A stretch of DNA of 64,000 nucleotides from the NCBI RefSeq assembly GCF_900104485.1, contig NZ_FMXQ01000005.1, positions 248,001 through 312,000 of the forward strand, read 5' to 3'. The translations under genes were made by a program, and so were the position numbers. This stretch comes from Bauldia litoralis. Lineage in GTDB: Bacteria; Pseudomonadota; Alphaproteobacteria; Rhizobiales; Kaistiaceae. Of this stretch, positions 1 through 9,073 are shown piece after piece (position 1 is the stretch's first letter; each line of letters opens with the position of its first letter). The notes beneath the pieces are model-generated. The model had not been told where the DNA came from and searched no databases. It saw nothing but the letters and a program-made list of their open reading frames with translations.

Positions 1-73
1 CGAGCGCCGAGACGATCCCGACGCCCGGGTCGAAGACCCCTTCATATCCCGCCGGAAGGGTCTCGATCTGCAT
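1..73 (-). CDS. YcaO-type cyclodehydratase, N-terminal fragment (cut by window edge)
   Basis: Only the first 24 codons lie in the window, beginning MQIETLPAGYEGVF. The ATG shares one base with the TGA of the upstream gene (TGATG), so the two are probably translationally coupled. The next gene upstream is an E1-like partner of YcaO enzymes, and a start with a short leader running into a GIVSAL-like stretch is what YcaO cyclodehydratases show. The family backbone-activates peptide amides with ATP to form azolines in TOMM/RiPP natural products. The identity is inferred mainly from context; too little sequence is visible to see any YcaO motif. Confidence 0.5.
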   Translation of the reverse strand, partial: MQIETLPAGYEGVFDPGVGIVSAL

Positions 74-1173
74 CACTCGACCTTCGGACCGGCGTCTTCC
101 GACGTCGCATCCTGCCGCGAGGCCTCCGCCTGCACCGGCGCTTCCGGCAGGCGAGCGGTGGCGCAGACCGGGCAGCGCGGCACCTTGAGGATGGTGCGGG
201 TGCGCAAGGAGGGCGTCATCAGGTCGGCCTCGACAAGCCGGCCCGCCGCGCCGCCGGGCAGGGTCTTGCCGAAATGCTTGAGCAGTTCGATCGCGCCGAT
301 ATCAGCGGCGGCCCGCGCCATCGGCTGGAGATAGCCGGAGACCGTCCCGCCGAAGAAGGCATGGCCCCGGCCGGCGCGGCCGCCATCCGGATCGGCGGCG
401 ACCGAATCGCGCCGCAGGGACAGGCATTCGTAACACGGCCCCTCGCCGGGGACGACCATCGGGCCGAGATGCGCGACCTCATCCTCCAGAACAATGGGAT
501 AGAACTGGATATCGGCGACGACGCAGGCGCGATTCCAGTCGCGCATCAGCGACAGCCCGCCGACATCGCTGCAGGCGATGTGGCAGTCGACCCGGCGGTC
601 GCGGGCCTGCCAGTCGGCGAAGGCCACCGGCCTGACCGACATGGCGCCGGCGATCTCCGGGCGCAGCGCGGCATCGTCGTCGAAGAAATCGAGATTGCGC
701 AACGCCGGGTGATCGACCAGCGTCAGGAAGCGGAAGCCGCAGCTCCGCAGGTTGCCAAGCAGCGGCAGCGAGACGTGGTTGATGCCGAAGATCGCGAGGC
801 TGACGCGTTCGAGATTGGCAACCGTGGCGGCGGCGGTGGTGCCATGGTTCCAGTAAAAGACATCGTCGCGGCGCTCGCCGCGCCCGGTCTCCGGTCCGAC
901 AACCAGCAACCGCGCGCCGCGCAGATGCGCGACAAGGTCGGCCAGCGTCTCGCGATCGGCGGGATCAACGTCGACCGACAGGTCCTCGAGGTTGATTCCC
1001 CGGCCCTCAGCCGACCGCGCAACCAGAAGATCGAGAAGTTCCGCGGCTTTGGCGCCGGGAATCCTGAGCCGCGTCCTGCCGCGCCGGACAATGACGCCGC
1101 CGTCGCACGGCACCGCCTGCAGGTCGAGGAGGCGATACCGCGCCTGATCCACCCCTGGAATGCCATCGTCCAT
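73..1173 (-). CDS. TOMM precursor leader-peptide-binding / E1-like cyclodehydratase component
   Basis: A 366-residue protein of the ThiF/E1-like family that accompanies YcaO enzymes in azol(in)e-containing peptide biosynthesis. It binds the precursor leader and delivers the substrate to YcaO. Visible features are an N-terminal wing region, a central Rossmann-like part (LAIFGINHVSLPLLGNL) and two Cys pairs, GPCYECL in the middle and CPVCA near the C terminus, which form the structural zinc site of the family. The ATG at 1173 is preferred over an in-frame TTG at 1200 because a GGCGGGG stretch sits just upstream of it. Its stop overlaps the start of the presumed YcaO gene. No precursor peptide gene was found on the visible side, so it must lie to the left or be encoded elsewhere. 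Confidence 0.75.
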   Translation of the reverse strand: MDDGIPGVDQARYRLLDLQAVPCDGGVIVRRGRTRLRIPGAKAAELLDLLVARSAEGRGINLEDLSVDVDPADRETLADLVAHLRGARLLVVGPETGRGERRDDVFYWNHGTTAAATVANLERVSLAIFGINHVSLPLLGNLRSCGFRFLTLVDHPALRNLDFFDDDAALRPEIAGAMSVRPVAFADWQARDRRVDCHIACSDVGGLSLMRDWNRACVVADIQFYPIVLEDEVAHLGPMVVPGEGPCYECLSLRRDSVAADPDGGRAGRGHAFFGGTVSGYLQPMARAAADIGAIELLKHFGKTLPGGAAGRLVEADLMTPSLRTRTILKVPRCPVCATARLPEAPVQAEASRQDATSEDAGPKVE

Positions 1174-1288
1174 GTCGACACACCCCGCCGGCGCAACCAA
1201 AACGCCGATTGTCGTGTATCTTCTATGACATGGAGGCAGGGAAGCGGCAATCGCGGAGGGCGCAGGCCGCCGCGCGGTTGTCGCGCGG

Positions 1289-1861
1289 TCAGATGCCGAG
1301 AGGCCCCTCGCCGCGATCGAGGATCAGGGGAATGATCAGGTCCTCCTCATCGTCGAGATGGTGGATCAGCTTGGCGAGCAGGCGTTCGCTGTCCGTGTCG
1401 TGCTGCTCGGCCGCCCGCATCACCGCGTCGCGATCCTTGTCGAACGTGCCGACCAGCGCATTGGCGGAGTCGAAGGCGGCAATCATCGCGGCGTGGATGC
1501 TCTCGTGATCGCTTTCGAGCACCTCGAAGCCTTGCGCGAGCCGCGGCTCGGCGGCGGCGAAGAGCGGGAAGAACTGGTAGTCCTCGATCGAATGATGACC
1601 TTCGAGCCCGCCTAGGAACTGGCTGAGGCGGCGGGGATAACGGGCGCGATAGTCGGCGGCCTCGATCCGGCCCTCGCGGAAGCCCTCGCCGAGGTCCTTC
1701 AGCTCGCCGCCGAGGGCACGGAACTGGTCGTGGATATGGAGCCAGAACCGCGCCATGTCGCCGAGATTGACGTGGTCCTGCCAGACTTCGCGGGGATAGG
1801 TGTCGAGCAGGATTCGCAGGTCGTCCGGCCAGCCTTTGCGTGTATCGAGGTCAAGCGTCAT
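1289..1861 (-). CDS. Hemerythrin-domain protein
   Basis: A 190-residue all-helical HHE cation-binding protein. The di-iron ligand pattern is visible: H42/H44 (LHIHDQF), H89-H90 with E93 (EGHHSIED), H119 and H123 (SDHESIH), and H167-H168 with E172 (LIHHLDDEED). Such proteins bind O2 or NO, or act in iron and redox sensing in the cytoplasm. The start codon overlaps the stop of the upstream glycosyltransferase by 4 nt (ATGA), so the two are cotranslated, an unexpected pairing. The assignment to the hemerythrin superfamily is firm; the physiological ligand is unknown. Confidence 0.9.
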   Translation of the reverse strand: MTLDLDTRKGWPDDLRILLDTYPREVWQDHVNLGDMARFWLHIHDQFRALGGELKDLGEGFREGRIEAADYRARYPRRLSQFLGGLEGHHSIEDYQFFPLFAAAEPRLAQGFEVLESDHESIHAAMIAAFDSANALVGTFDKDRDAVMRAAEQHDTDSERLLAKLIHHLDDEEDLIIPLILDRGEGPLGI

Positions 1862-2649
1862 TTCTTCATGCGTTTTCTCGCCGCGACGGGCTCAGGCCGA
1901 ACATTGTCGTTCTCCGGTCGAAGATCGCGGTGGGTCCTGGTGACCGGCCGCCCGCCAAAATTCACGGCGAAATAGTTGGCGGCATAGCGCAATCCGGTAC
2001 GGACAAAGCCTTCTCCCGCGACGCGACGTCCCGAGGAATACATCGGCAGGGCGAAGGTCCACTTGAGGCGGCCGGCCTTGCTGATCCGACGCGCAATGTC
2101 GGTATCCTCGCCGTAGAATTCAATGGAGGTGTCGAAGCCGCCGATCTTTTCCATGGCCGAACGGCGAACGATGAAATTGCCACCCTGGAGCATGCCGCCG
2201 ACGCCGAGGACATACTTGTCGAGGACATACATGCAGTAGGTGGCGCCGTACCAGGTCCGGGTCAGCGCACGCTGGCGCATGGGCAGGTCGTCGTAGATGA
2301 AGGGTCCGCTGAGGGCGACCATCCGCTCATCCTTGCCGAATTCGGTCAGGACCGTATCGATCCAGCCGGGGGTCAGCGCGCAATCGGCGTCGACATTGGC
2401 GATCAGTTCGCCATCGGTCGCGACGTAGCCGGCCTGGCGCGCCTTCACCAGCCCCTTCACCGGCTCGTCGACCACCCTGACGCCGGGAAAGGCGCGGGCG
2501 ATCTCGGCGGTGCGATCGGTGCTGGCGTTGTTCACGACGACAACGTCGCTGTCATAGTCGCCCCTGGCAAGTTCACGCAGGATCGACTCGAGGCAGCGGC
2601 CGATCAGCGCTTCCTCGTTATAGGCGGGGACGACAAATGCGATTTTCAT
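1858..2649 (-). CDS. Family 2 glycosyltransferase
   Basis: A 263-residue GT-A fold glycosyltransferase. It begins with the canonical nucleotide-sugar-binding start MKIAFVVPAYNEEALIG, has VVVNNASTDRT in the second strand, a DAD metal-binding motif at about residues 87-89 (NVDADC) and an acceptor-site GEDTDIARR motif in the C-terminal half. There is no clear transmembrane segment, so it is probably cytoplasmic or peripheral. It overlaps the hemerythrin gene by 4 nt and is likely first in that two-gene unit. The donor and acceptor cannot be told from sequence. The ribosome-binding site is weak. Confidence 0.88.
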   Translation of the reverse strand: MKIAFVVPAYNEEALIGRCLESILRELARGDYDSDVVVVNNASTDRTAEIARAFPGVRVVDEPVKGLVKARQAGYVATDGELIANVDADCALTPGWIDTVLTEFGKDERMVALSGPFIYDDLPMRQRALTRTWYGATYCMYVLDKYVLGVGGMLQGGNFIVRRSAMEKIGGFDTSIEFYGEDTDIARRISKAGRLKWTFALPMYSSGRRVAGEGFVRTGLRYAANYFAVNFGGRPVTRTHRDLRPENDNVRPEPVAARKRMKK

Positions 2650-2809
2650 GCGGCTGCTCGCGCTTTCCGATTGGGAAAAAAGAAACGGCGAATCGTTAGC
2701 CGCGCGAGCCTATCCGGCGCAGATCGCAGGTTTGTGACTGTTATTGCAGACGATTCCGGGCCGGCATCCGCCCGGTCCCTTGCGGTCGCGGAGCAACCGG
2801 CGCGGGCCG

Positions 2810-3124
2810 CTATTCGAGGGTCTTCAGATAGGCGAGGACGTCCTCGATCTGGTCGGGCTCGAGCTGGAATTGCGGCATCGACGGATGCCCGGTGACGATG
2901 CCCTCGGCAAGCGCCTCCTGGAGATCGTCGACGGGATAAAATTCGTGAAGGGTGCGGAACGGCGGCGCGATGGCCAGCGGGCTTTCGCCGAATTTTCCGA
3001 CCGCATGGCACAGGGCGCAGTTGGTCGAGACGAAGGTGAAACCGCGCTGCTCGTCCGGATCGAGAGCCGATGCCGCCCCCGCTCCGAGGATCAGGGCCAC
3101 CGCCGCCATGGTCAACCGAATCAT
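2810..3124 (-). CDS. Periplasmic class I c-type cytochrome
   Basis: A 104-residue precursor with an N-terminal signal peptide of about 20 residues (MIRLTMAAVALILGAGAASA), one haem-attachment motif CALCH (C36, C39, H40) and a likely axial methionine M83 in HPSMPQF. The ATG at 3124 is chosen because GGAGG lies about six bases upstream and because it gives a clean signal peptide; longer in-frame starts do not. It is a small monohaem electron carrier exported to the periplasm. It stands alone between the glycosyltransferase and a divergent enolase-superfamily gene, so its redox partner is not indicated. Confidence 0.9.
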   Translation of the reverse strand: MIRLTMAAVALILGAGAASALDPDEQRGFTFVSTNCALCHAVGKFGESPLAIAPPFRTLHEFYPVDDLQEALAEGIVTGHPSMPQFQLEPDQIEDVLAYLKTLE

Positions 3125-3267
3125 ATGCGCCTCCGCTGCTATCCAGTGTCGATCCAAGCAGCCATCGTCTCCCGGGGCGTTGATCTGGCGCAAGGCCCCG
3201 ACGTGGCGCGGGTGGCGCCAGTCCTGTAGGAATGGCGCGCAAACGACGCGTCGTCCGGGGGGACTCC

Positions 3268-4464
3268 ATGAAGATCGTCGACCTGAAATGCGCCCTGATC
3301 GGCCTCAACCCGATCGTGCGGATCGTCACCGACGAAGGGATCAGCGGCTATGGCGCGGTCGAGACGTGGAAGCCGTATATCACCCCGTATGTGCTGGCGC
3401 TGCGCGACGCGCTTATCGGCAGCGACCCGACCGTGGTCGAACGCTGCATGCTGCGGATCCGGCCGCGCGGCGCCTTCAAGCCCTATGGCGCGGCGGTGAG
3501 CGCGATCGAGCATGCGCTGTGGGACGTTGCCGGCAAGGCAGCGGGGCTGCCGGTCCACAAGCTGCTCGGCGGCAAGGTCCGCGACCGGGTCCGCGTCTAT
3601 AACGGCGCGGTCCGATTTCCGCTCAAGGGGCAGGAGCCGGAGCACTACGCCGAGAATATGGAACAGATGAAGGCGGCCAGCGAAGGCTTCACCATCATCA
3701 AGCAGGGCGTCGCCTTCCATAGCGAGCAGAAGCGGGTGCCGGGATTCTCCTATGGCGATATCTCGCCGGTCCACGAGCATGGCGGCCCCACCGACCGGGC
3801 GCTGCTGACCGAGCGTGGCCTCAACCACGTCATCGCCTGTGTCGAAGCGATGAAGGACGTGGTGGGCGACGAGATCGGCCTCGCCCTCGACTGCGGGCCG
3901 GGCTGGACGGTGCCCGACGCGATCCGCTTCGCCCGGGCGGTCGAGCCGCTCAACCTGATGTGGCTGGAAGACCTGATCACCGGCGACTACACGGCCTTCG
4001 TCAACGCCGACCTTTATCGCGAGGTCACCCGCGCGACCTCGACGCCGATCCATACCGGCGAGCAGATCTATCTGCGGCAGAATTTCAAGCAACTGATCGA
4101 GAGCCACGCGGTCAACATCGTCGGTCCCGACCCTTGCGATGTCGGCGGTATCGCCGAGCTCAAATGGATCGCCGAATATGCCGACCTGCACGGCATCCTG
4201 ATGGCACCGCACGGCACCGCCAACGGCGTGCTGGGGCTGGCCGCGCTCGTCCAGGTCTCGGCGACGCTGCCGCAGAACTTCATCGCCTTCGAGTATCCGG
4301 TCGGCGATCCGGCATGGTGGTACGACATCGTCGAGGGCCTGCCCGATCCGCTCGTCACCGACGGGATGATCGAGGTCTGGGACCGGCCGGGGATGGGCAT
4401 CGACCTGATCCCCGAAGCGGCGAAACGCTACCTGCGCGAGGAAGACGCCGCCTTCTTCGACTGA
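3268..4464 (+). CDS. Mandelate racemase / muconate lactonizing enzyme family dehydratase (enolase superfamily)
   Basis: A 398-residue enolase-superfamily enzyme that abstracts the alpha proton of a carboxylate bound to Mg2+. Probable metal ligands are D208 (LALDCGPG), E234 (MWLEDL) and E265 (HTGEQIY), with H315 in APHGTANG as a likely acid/base. This architecture is typical of sugar-acid dehydratases. The ATG at 3268 follows a G-rich Shine-Dalgarno tract (about 3257-3262) and starts with MKIVDLKC, the usual family beginning; an upstream in-frame start lacks this. The 3' end overlaps the convergent IclR gene by 37 bases. An acid sugar is the likely substrate, but the exact one is unknown. Confidence 0.88.
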   Translation: MKIVDLKCALIGLNPIVRIVTDEGISGYGAVETWKPYITPYVLALRDALIGSDPTVVERCMLRIRPRGAFKPYGAAVSAIEHALWDVAGKAAGLPVHKLLGGKVRDRVRVYNGAVRFPLKGQEPEHYAENMEQMKAASEGFTIIKQGVAFHSEQKRVPGFSYGDISPVHEHGGPTDRALLTERGLNHVIACVEAMKDVVGDEIGLALDCGPGWTVPDAIRFARAVEPLNLMWLEDLITGDYTAFVNADLYREVTRATSTPIHTGEQIYLRQNFKQLIESHAVNIVGPDPCDVGGIAELKWIAEYADLHGILMAPHGTANGVLGLAALVQVSATLPQNFIAFEYPVGDPAWWYDIVEGLPDPLVTDGMIEVWDRPGMGIDLIPEAAKRYLREEDAAFFD

Positions 4465-5279
4465 GCCACCAAGGGCTTGTCAGTCTCGTTGGGCACCGTC
4501 GGAGGGGCCGGCAGGTCGTTGGCAATGCCCCTCGCCCCGGCGATGACCGCAGCCCGGATTGCCTCGCCATGGGCGGCCGGCCCGCCTTGCAGGAAGGGAA
4601 CGCTGAGCGCGGCAATCACCTTGCCTGCCCGGTCGCGAATCGGCGCCGCATAGGCGCCGACGTTCGGCGCATACTCACCGCGATCCTCCGCCCAGCCACG
4701 CCGCCTGATCCGGGCGAGCTCGCCAAGGAGGCGCTTGCGGTCGACCAGCGTACGCTCGGTGTAGCGAAACAGGTTGTCGCCGACCCGCCGCGTCAACTCC
4801 TGCTTCGGCAGGTGTGCGACGAGCAACTTGCTGGCGGCGCCGGCATGCAGCGGCTGGCGCTGGCCGGGGGCGACCGTCAACGCATATTCGCGCGTTCCCT
4901 GCATGGCAGCGACGACCAGGACGCCATCGTCGTCGAGCACCGAGATCTTGCTGCCCTCGCCGGTCCTGGCGGCGATCCGTTCGAGATGCGGGACGGACAA
5001 GGCGGCGAGATCATAGTCCTGCGCGTCGGCAAGGGTCTGCGACGCGAGCGCCAGCAGGCGGGGGCCGAGCCGGTAGATGCCGTCGGCGTTGCGGCGCACG
5101 ATGTTGTGGAGCTGGAGGGTATTGAGGATCCGGTAGACCGTGGTGCGAGGCAGGCCGAGCCGATCGACGATATCCCGGATGCTGGCGCCGCCGGTGCGCT
5201 TTTCCAGAATCGACAGAACCTCCATCATCCTGTCGATGACAGGGATGCGGTGCCGGCTGGTGATCTCGGGCGTCGTCAT
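4428..5279 (-). CDS. IclR-family transcriptional regulator
   Basis: A 283-residue regulator with an N-terminal winged helix (VIDRMMEVLSILEK, then RTTVYRILNTL as recognition helix) and a C-terminal effector-binding IclR domain (VPHLERIAARTGEGS, HAGAASKLLVAHLP, YAAPIRDRAGKVIAALSVPF). The family controls small-carboxylate catabolism, so it probably regulates the convergent sugar-acid dehydratase gene it overlaps. The start is uncertain: ATG at 5279 has only a distant GGAG, while a TTG at 5312 lies one base after AGGAGG. A near-perfect 15-bp palindrome 60 bp upstream (5340-5354) could be its own operator. Confidence 0.88.
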   Translation of the reverse strand: MTTPEITSRHRIPVIDRMMEVLSILEKRTGGASIRDIVDRLGLPRTTVYRILNTLQLHNIVRRNADGIYRLGPRLLALASQTLADAQDYDLAALSVPHLERIAARTGEGSKISVLDDDGVLVVAAMQGTREYALTVAPGQRQPLHAGAASKLLVAHLPKQELTRRVGDNLFRYTERTLVDRKRLLGELARIRRRGWAEDRGEYAPNVGAYAAPIRDRAGKVIAALSVPFLQGGPAAHGEAIRAAVIAGARGIANDLPAPPTVPNETDKPLVAQSKKAASSSRR

Positions 5280-5676
5280 CGAGGGGCGGTGCTCCGCGCC
5301 GTTGCGATACAAGCCTCCTAGTATCGTCCAGAATCGACCATGTTAAGTTCACATTTGAAAAAGACATGGCCGGAAGTCCGGCCGTGGGCGCCGGTCGCCG
5401 GCCACGGCGGGAGCCGTCCGAAACAGATGGCCAGCGAGCACGCGGCAACCGCCCCGCGGCACCCGGCGACAGAGCAAGCGCCGACCCGGCGGCCGTCATA
5501 CTTGCCTACCCCGCGCAAATGGGCATTATCCCCTTCCTACCCACGGTTCTGGCGGTATTCGCCTCGATTGACGGGGGCGGAAGGTGTATACATCCGGCAG
5601 GTCTCCTTCCGTGGGGCCAGCAAGGATCGATTTGGAGCGAACGGAGCGCCGACGCGCCCGTAAGGAGTGAAAACCA
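5280..5676. other. 397-bp intergenic region between the IclR gene and the ugpC-like gene
   Basis: No convincing gene is seen. The left part is AT-richer and holds the palindrome at 5340-5354 and the presumed IclR promoter. A GGCCGGA-AG-TCCGGCC hairpin lies at 5368-5383. The octamer TGTATACA (5585-5592), a perfect palindrome, lies about 90 bp before the ATPase start. The right end carries the AAGGAG ribosome-binding site of the ATPase gene. Confidence 0.6.
5340..5354. promoter_or_regulatory. Putative IclR operator
   Basis: The 15-mer ATGTTAAGTTCACAT is palindromic apart from one pair flanking the central G (ATGT-x-AA-G-TT-x-ACAT). IclR-family operators are usually dyads of about this size, and this one lies just upstream of the IclR gene. 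Function is inferred from position and symmetry only. Confidence 0.45.
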
Positions 5677-6747
<1,071 letters not shown>

Positions 6748-6787
6748 CGGCGGGCGGTCCCCCGCCTGTGGTGCAGTCGTTCTGTCG

Positions 6788-6943
6788 TGCGTCCTTCGAG
6801 GCCCGGCTACGCCGGGCACCTCAGGATGGCGGGGGCAGCTTGCTGCGCGGGCATGGGCTGCACGGCCCTGATGGGCGATCTGGATTCCGCACAACCAAGG
6901 CCATCCTGAGGTGCTCCGCGTAAGCGGAGCCTCGAAGGACGCA
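6788..6943. repeat. Nested inverted-repeat element, copy 1
   Basis: A 156-bp palindromic element bounded by TGCGTCCTTCGAG on the left and its reverse complement CTCGAAGGACGCA on the right. Each arm contains a smaller hairpin (CCCGGC/GCCGGG on the left, CTCCGC/GCGGAG on the right) followed or preceded by CACCTCAGGATGGC. A second copy is at 23681-23823. It fills the gap between two convergent genes, which fits a transcription-terminating or mobile palindromic repeat. Confidence 0.85.
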
Positions 6944-6969
6944 ATCCCCTCAGTTGGCCGGAACCCGGC

Positions 6970-8418
6970 TCAATCCGATGGCAGCAGTCGGTGGCGGATG
7001 AACTTGGGATCGAGGTAGTCCTTGATGCCGATCGATCCGCCCTCGCGGCCGTAGCCGGACTCCTTGATGCCGCCGAAGGGCGTTTCGGCGCCGGCGAGCA
7101 GCATCTCGTTGATGCCGACCATGCCTGACTCCAGACGCTCGGCGGTGCGCTGGGCGCGATCGGCGTCGTTGGAGAAGACGTAGGCGGCAAGCCCGAAGGG
7201 CAGCGCGTTGGCGCGCTCGATCACCTCGTCCTCGTCCTTGAAGGTGGTCAGCGGGGCGATCGGCGCGAAGGGCTCCTCGACCATGATGCGGGCATCGTCC
7301 GGCACGTCGGCGATGACGGTGGGCTCGATGAAATGTCCCTTGTTGAGATGCGCCGGCCGGCGACCGCCATGAAGCAGGCGCCCGCCCTTGTCGATGGCGT
7401 CCTGCGCCATCTCCAGCGCCGCATCGACGGCGCTGCCGCGGATCATCGGGCCCATGGTGACGCCATCCTTGCGGCCGTCGCCGACGACCAGCGAGCGGGC
7501 GAAATCGACGAAGGCATCCTCGAAGGGCTGCTTGAGGCTCTCATGGACGTAGAAACGGGTCGGCGAGATGCAGACCTGGGCCGAATTGCGGAACTTGGCC
7601 ATTGCCGACGCCTTCGCGCTGGCGACCGGGTCGGCATCGCGGTGGATGACGACCGGCGCATGGCCGCCGAGCTCCATCGATGCGCGCTTGATGCCTTCGG
7701 CGCACTGGGCCAGCACCTTCTTGCCGACGGCGACAGAACCGGTCAGCGACACCTTGCGGATGACCGGCGAGGCGATCAGTTCGGCGGCGAGCTTCGAGGA
7801 CGGGCCGGTGATGACGGTGACGGCGCCCGGCGGGATGCCGGCATCGACCAGCGCCTCGACGATCTTGAAGCAGGATCCCGGCGCCTCGGACGCCGGACGG
7901 GCGACGATCGAACAGCCGGCGGCGAGCGCGGCGGCGATCTTGCGCGACGGCAGCAGGGCCGGGAAATTCCACGCCGACAGCGACAGACAGACGCCGACCG
8001 GCTGGTAGATCACCGAGAGGCGCTGCTCGGGGACGCGGGCCGGGATGATCTGGCCATAGACCCGCTTGGCTTCCTCGGCGAACCATTCGAACTGATCGGC
8101 GGTGCCGAGGGTTTCGCCACGCGCTTCCGCCATCGGCTTGCCGGTCTCGGCGCACATCACCGCGGCGATGTCCTCGACCCGCTCGCGGATCAGGTCGGCG
8201 GCGCGGCGCATGATCTTCGCCCGGTCCCAGGCGGCCATCGCCTTCCAGGTCGCGAAGCCGCGCGCGGCACTCGCGAGGACATCGGCGACATCGGCGGAGT
8301 CGCCCAGCGGCACCTCACCGATCTTCTCCTCGGTGGCTGGCGAATGGACCGCCATGGTCTTGCCCGAGCGGGCGGGCCGCCACTCGTTGTCGATGAGGAT
8401 GCCGAATTTCTCGAACAT
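6970..8418 (-). CDS. NAD(P)-dependent aldehyde dehydrogenase, succinate-semialdehyde dehydrogenase-like
   Basis: A 482-residue ALDH-superfamily enzyme of usual length. It has the cofactor-binding stretch SAWNFPALLPSRKIAAAL, the general-base glutamate in ASMELGGHAPV and the catalytic cysteine in FRNSAQVCISPTRF, where most GabD proteins read GQxC. The C-terminal ETPFGGIKESGYGREGG matches the GabD-like group. It oxidises an aldehyde to the acid with NAD(P)+. It lies 73 bp downstream of phnN on the same strand and might be cotranscribed with the phosphonate genes, but semialdehyde oxidation in general metabolism is equally likely. Confidence 0.85.
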   Translation of the reverse strand: MFEKFGILIDNEWRPARSGKTMAVHSPATEEKIGEVPLGDSADVADVLASAARGFATWKAMAAWDRAKIMRRAADLIRERVEDIAAVMCAETGKPMAEARGETLGTADQFEWFAEEAKRVYGQIIPARVPEQRLSVIYQPVGVCLSLSAWNFPALLPSRKIAAALAAGCSIVARPASEAPGSCFKIVEALVDAGIPPGAVTVITGPSSKLAAELIASPVIRKVSLTGSVAVGKKVLAQCAEGIKRASMELGGHAPVVIHRDADPVASAKASAMAKFRNSAQVCISPTRFYVHESLKQPFEDAFVDFARSLVVGDGRKDGVTMGPMIRGSAVDAALEMAQDAIDKGGRLLHGGRRPAHLNKGHFIEPTVIADVPDDARIMVEEPFAPIAPLTTFKDEDEVIERANALPFGLAAYVFSNDADRAQRTAERLESGMVGINEMLLAGAETPFGGIKESGYGREGGSIGIKDYLDPKFIRHRLLPSD

Positions 8419-8491
8419 GGCGGTTCCTTCCCCTTAAGCGATTATTCTTGGCCTCCGGAGGTAGCCCGACCAGCCCGTCGCCGCAAGCGCC

Positions 8492-9073
8492 TCAGGCGCC
8501 GCCGCGGTTCAGCGCATCGATCAGGGCGTCGCCGCTCCGCTCGATCGGGCCGGCATTGTTCAGGACCAGGACGTCATCGCCTTCGACCGTGTAGATGCCG
8601 CGCCGTTCGAGCCGGAACTGGATGCGCTCCGGCGACTCGCGACCGCGGCGGGCGAGACGATCCGCCAGCACCTCGACCGGGGCCGTGACCGAGGCGACCA
8701 GCACCGGCGGAAAGCGACGGCGCGCCTCGTCGATGACCGAGCGCGAGACATTGACGACGACCGAGCGCCCGGCGGCGAGATCGTCGGCGATCGACGCCGG
8801 GATGCCGTAGCCAAGGCCGTGGGCCCGCCAGTGGAGGGCGAAGGCGCCTTCCGAGACCATGCGATGGAAGTCGTCCTCCGACACCGTGGCGTGATCCTCG
8901 GTCTCGCCCGATTCCTCGCGGGTGATGACGCGTCGGGGGAAGACGACGCGGCCGGACGCGGCAAGACGGTCGCGGCAATAGCCGATCACCGAATCCTTGC
9001 CGGCGCCGCTTGGCCCGACGACGAGAACCAGCAGTCCGTTGCGAGGCGGGGCCGCGTTCGGCTCAGGCGACAC
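8492..9073 (-). CDS. phnN: Ribose 1,5-bisphosphate phosphokinase PhnN
   Basis: A 193-residue guanylate-kinase-like P-loop kinase with Walker A VVGPSGAGKDS near the N terminus, followed by RRVITREESGETEDH and the lid region. PhnN phosphorylates ribose 1,5-bisphosphate to PRPP, the last step of C-P lyase phosphonate breakdown. The GTG at 9073 is preferred: it follows GGCAGGG, overlaps the phnM stop by 11 nt and gives the usual PhnN length. A longer ATG start at 9124 would run far into phnM. It is third in a DUF1045-phnM-phnN unit. Confidence 0.88.
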   Translation of the reverse strand: MSPEPNAAPPRNGLLVLVVGPSGAGKDSVIGYCRDRLAASGRVVFPRRVITREESGETEDHATVSEDDFHRMVSEGAFALHWRAHGLGYGIPASIADDLAAGRSVVVNVSRSVIDEARRRFPPVLVASVTAPVEVLADRLARRGRESPERIQFRLERRGIYTVEGDDVLVLNNAGPIERSGDALIDALNRGGA

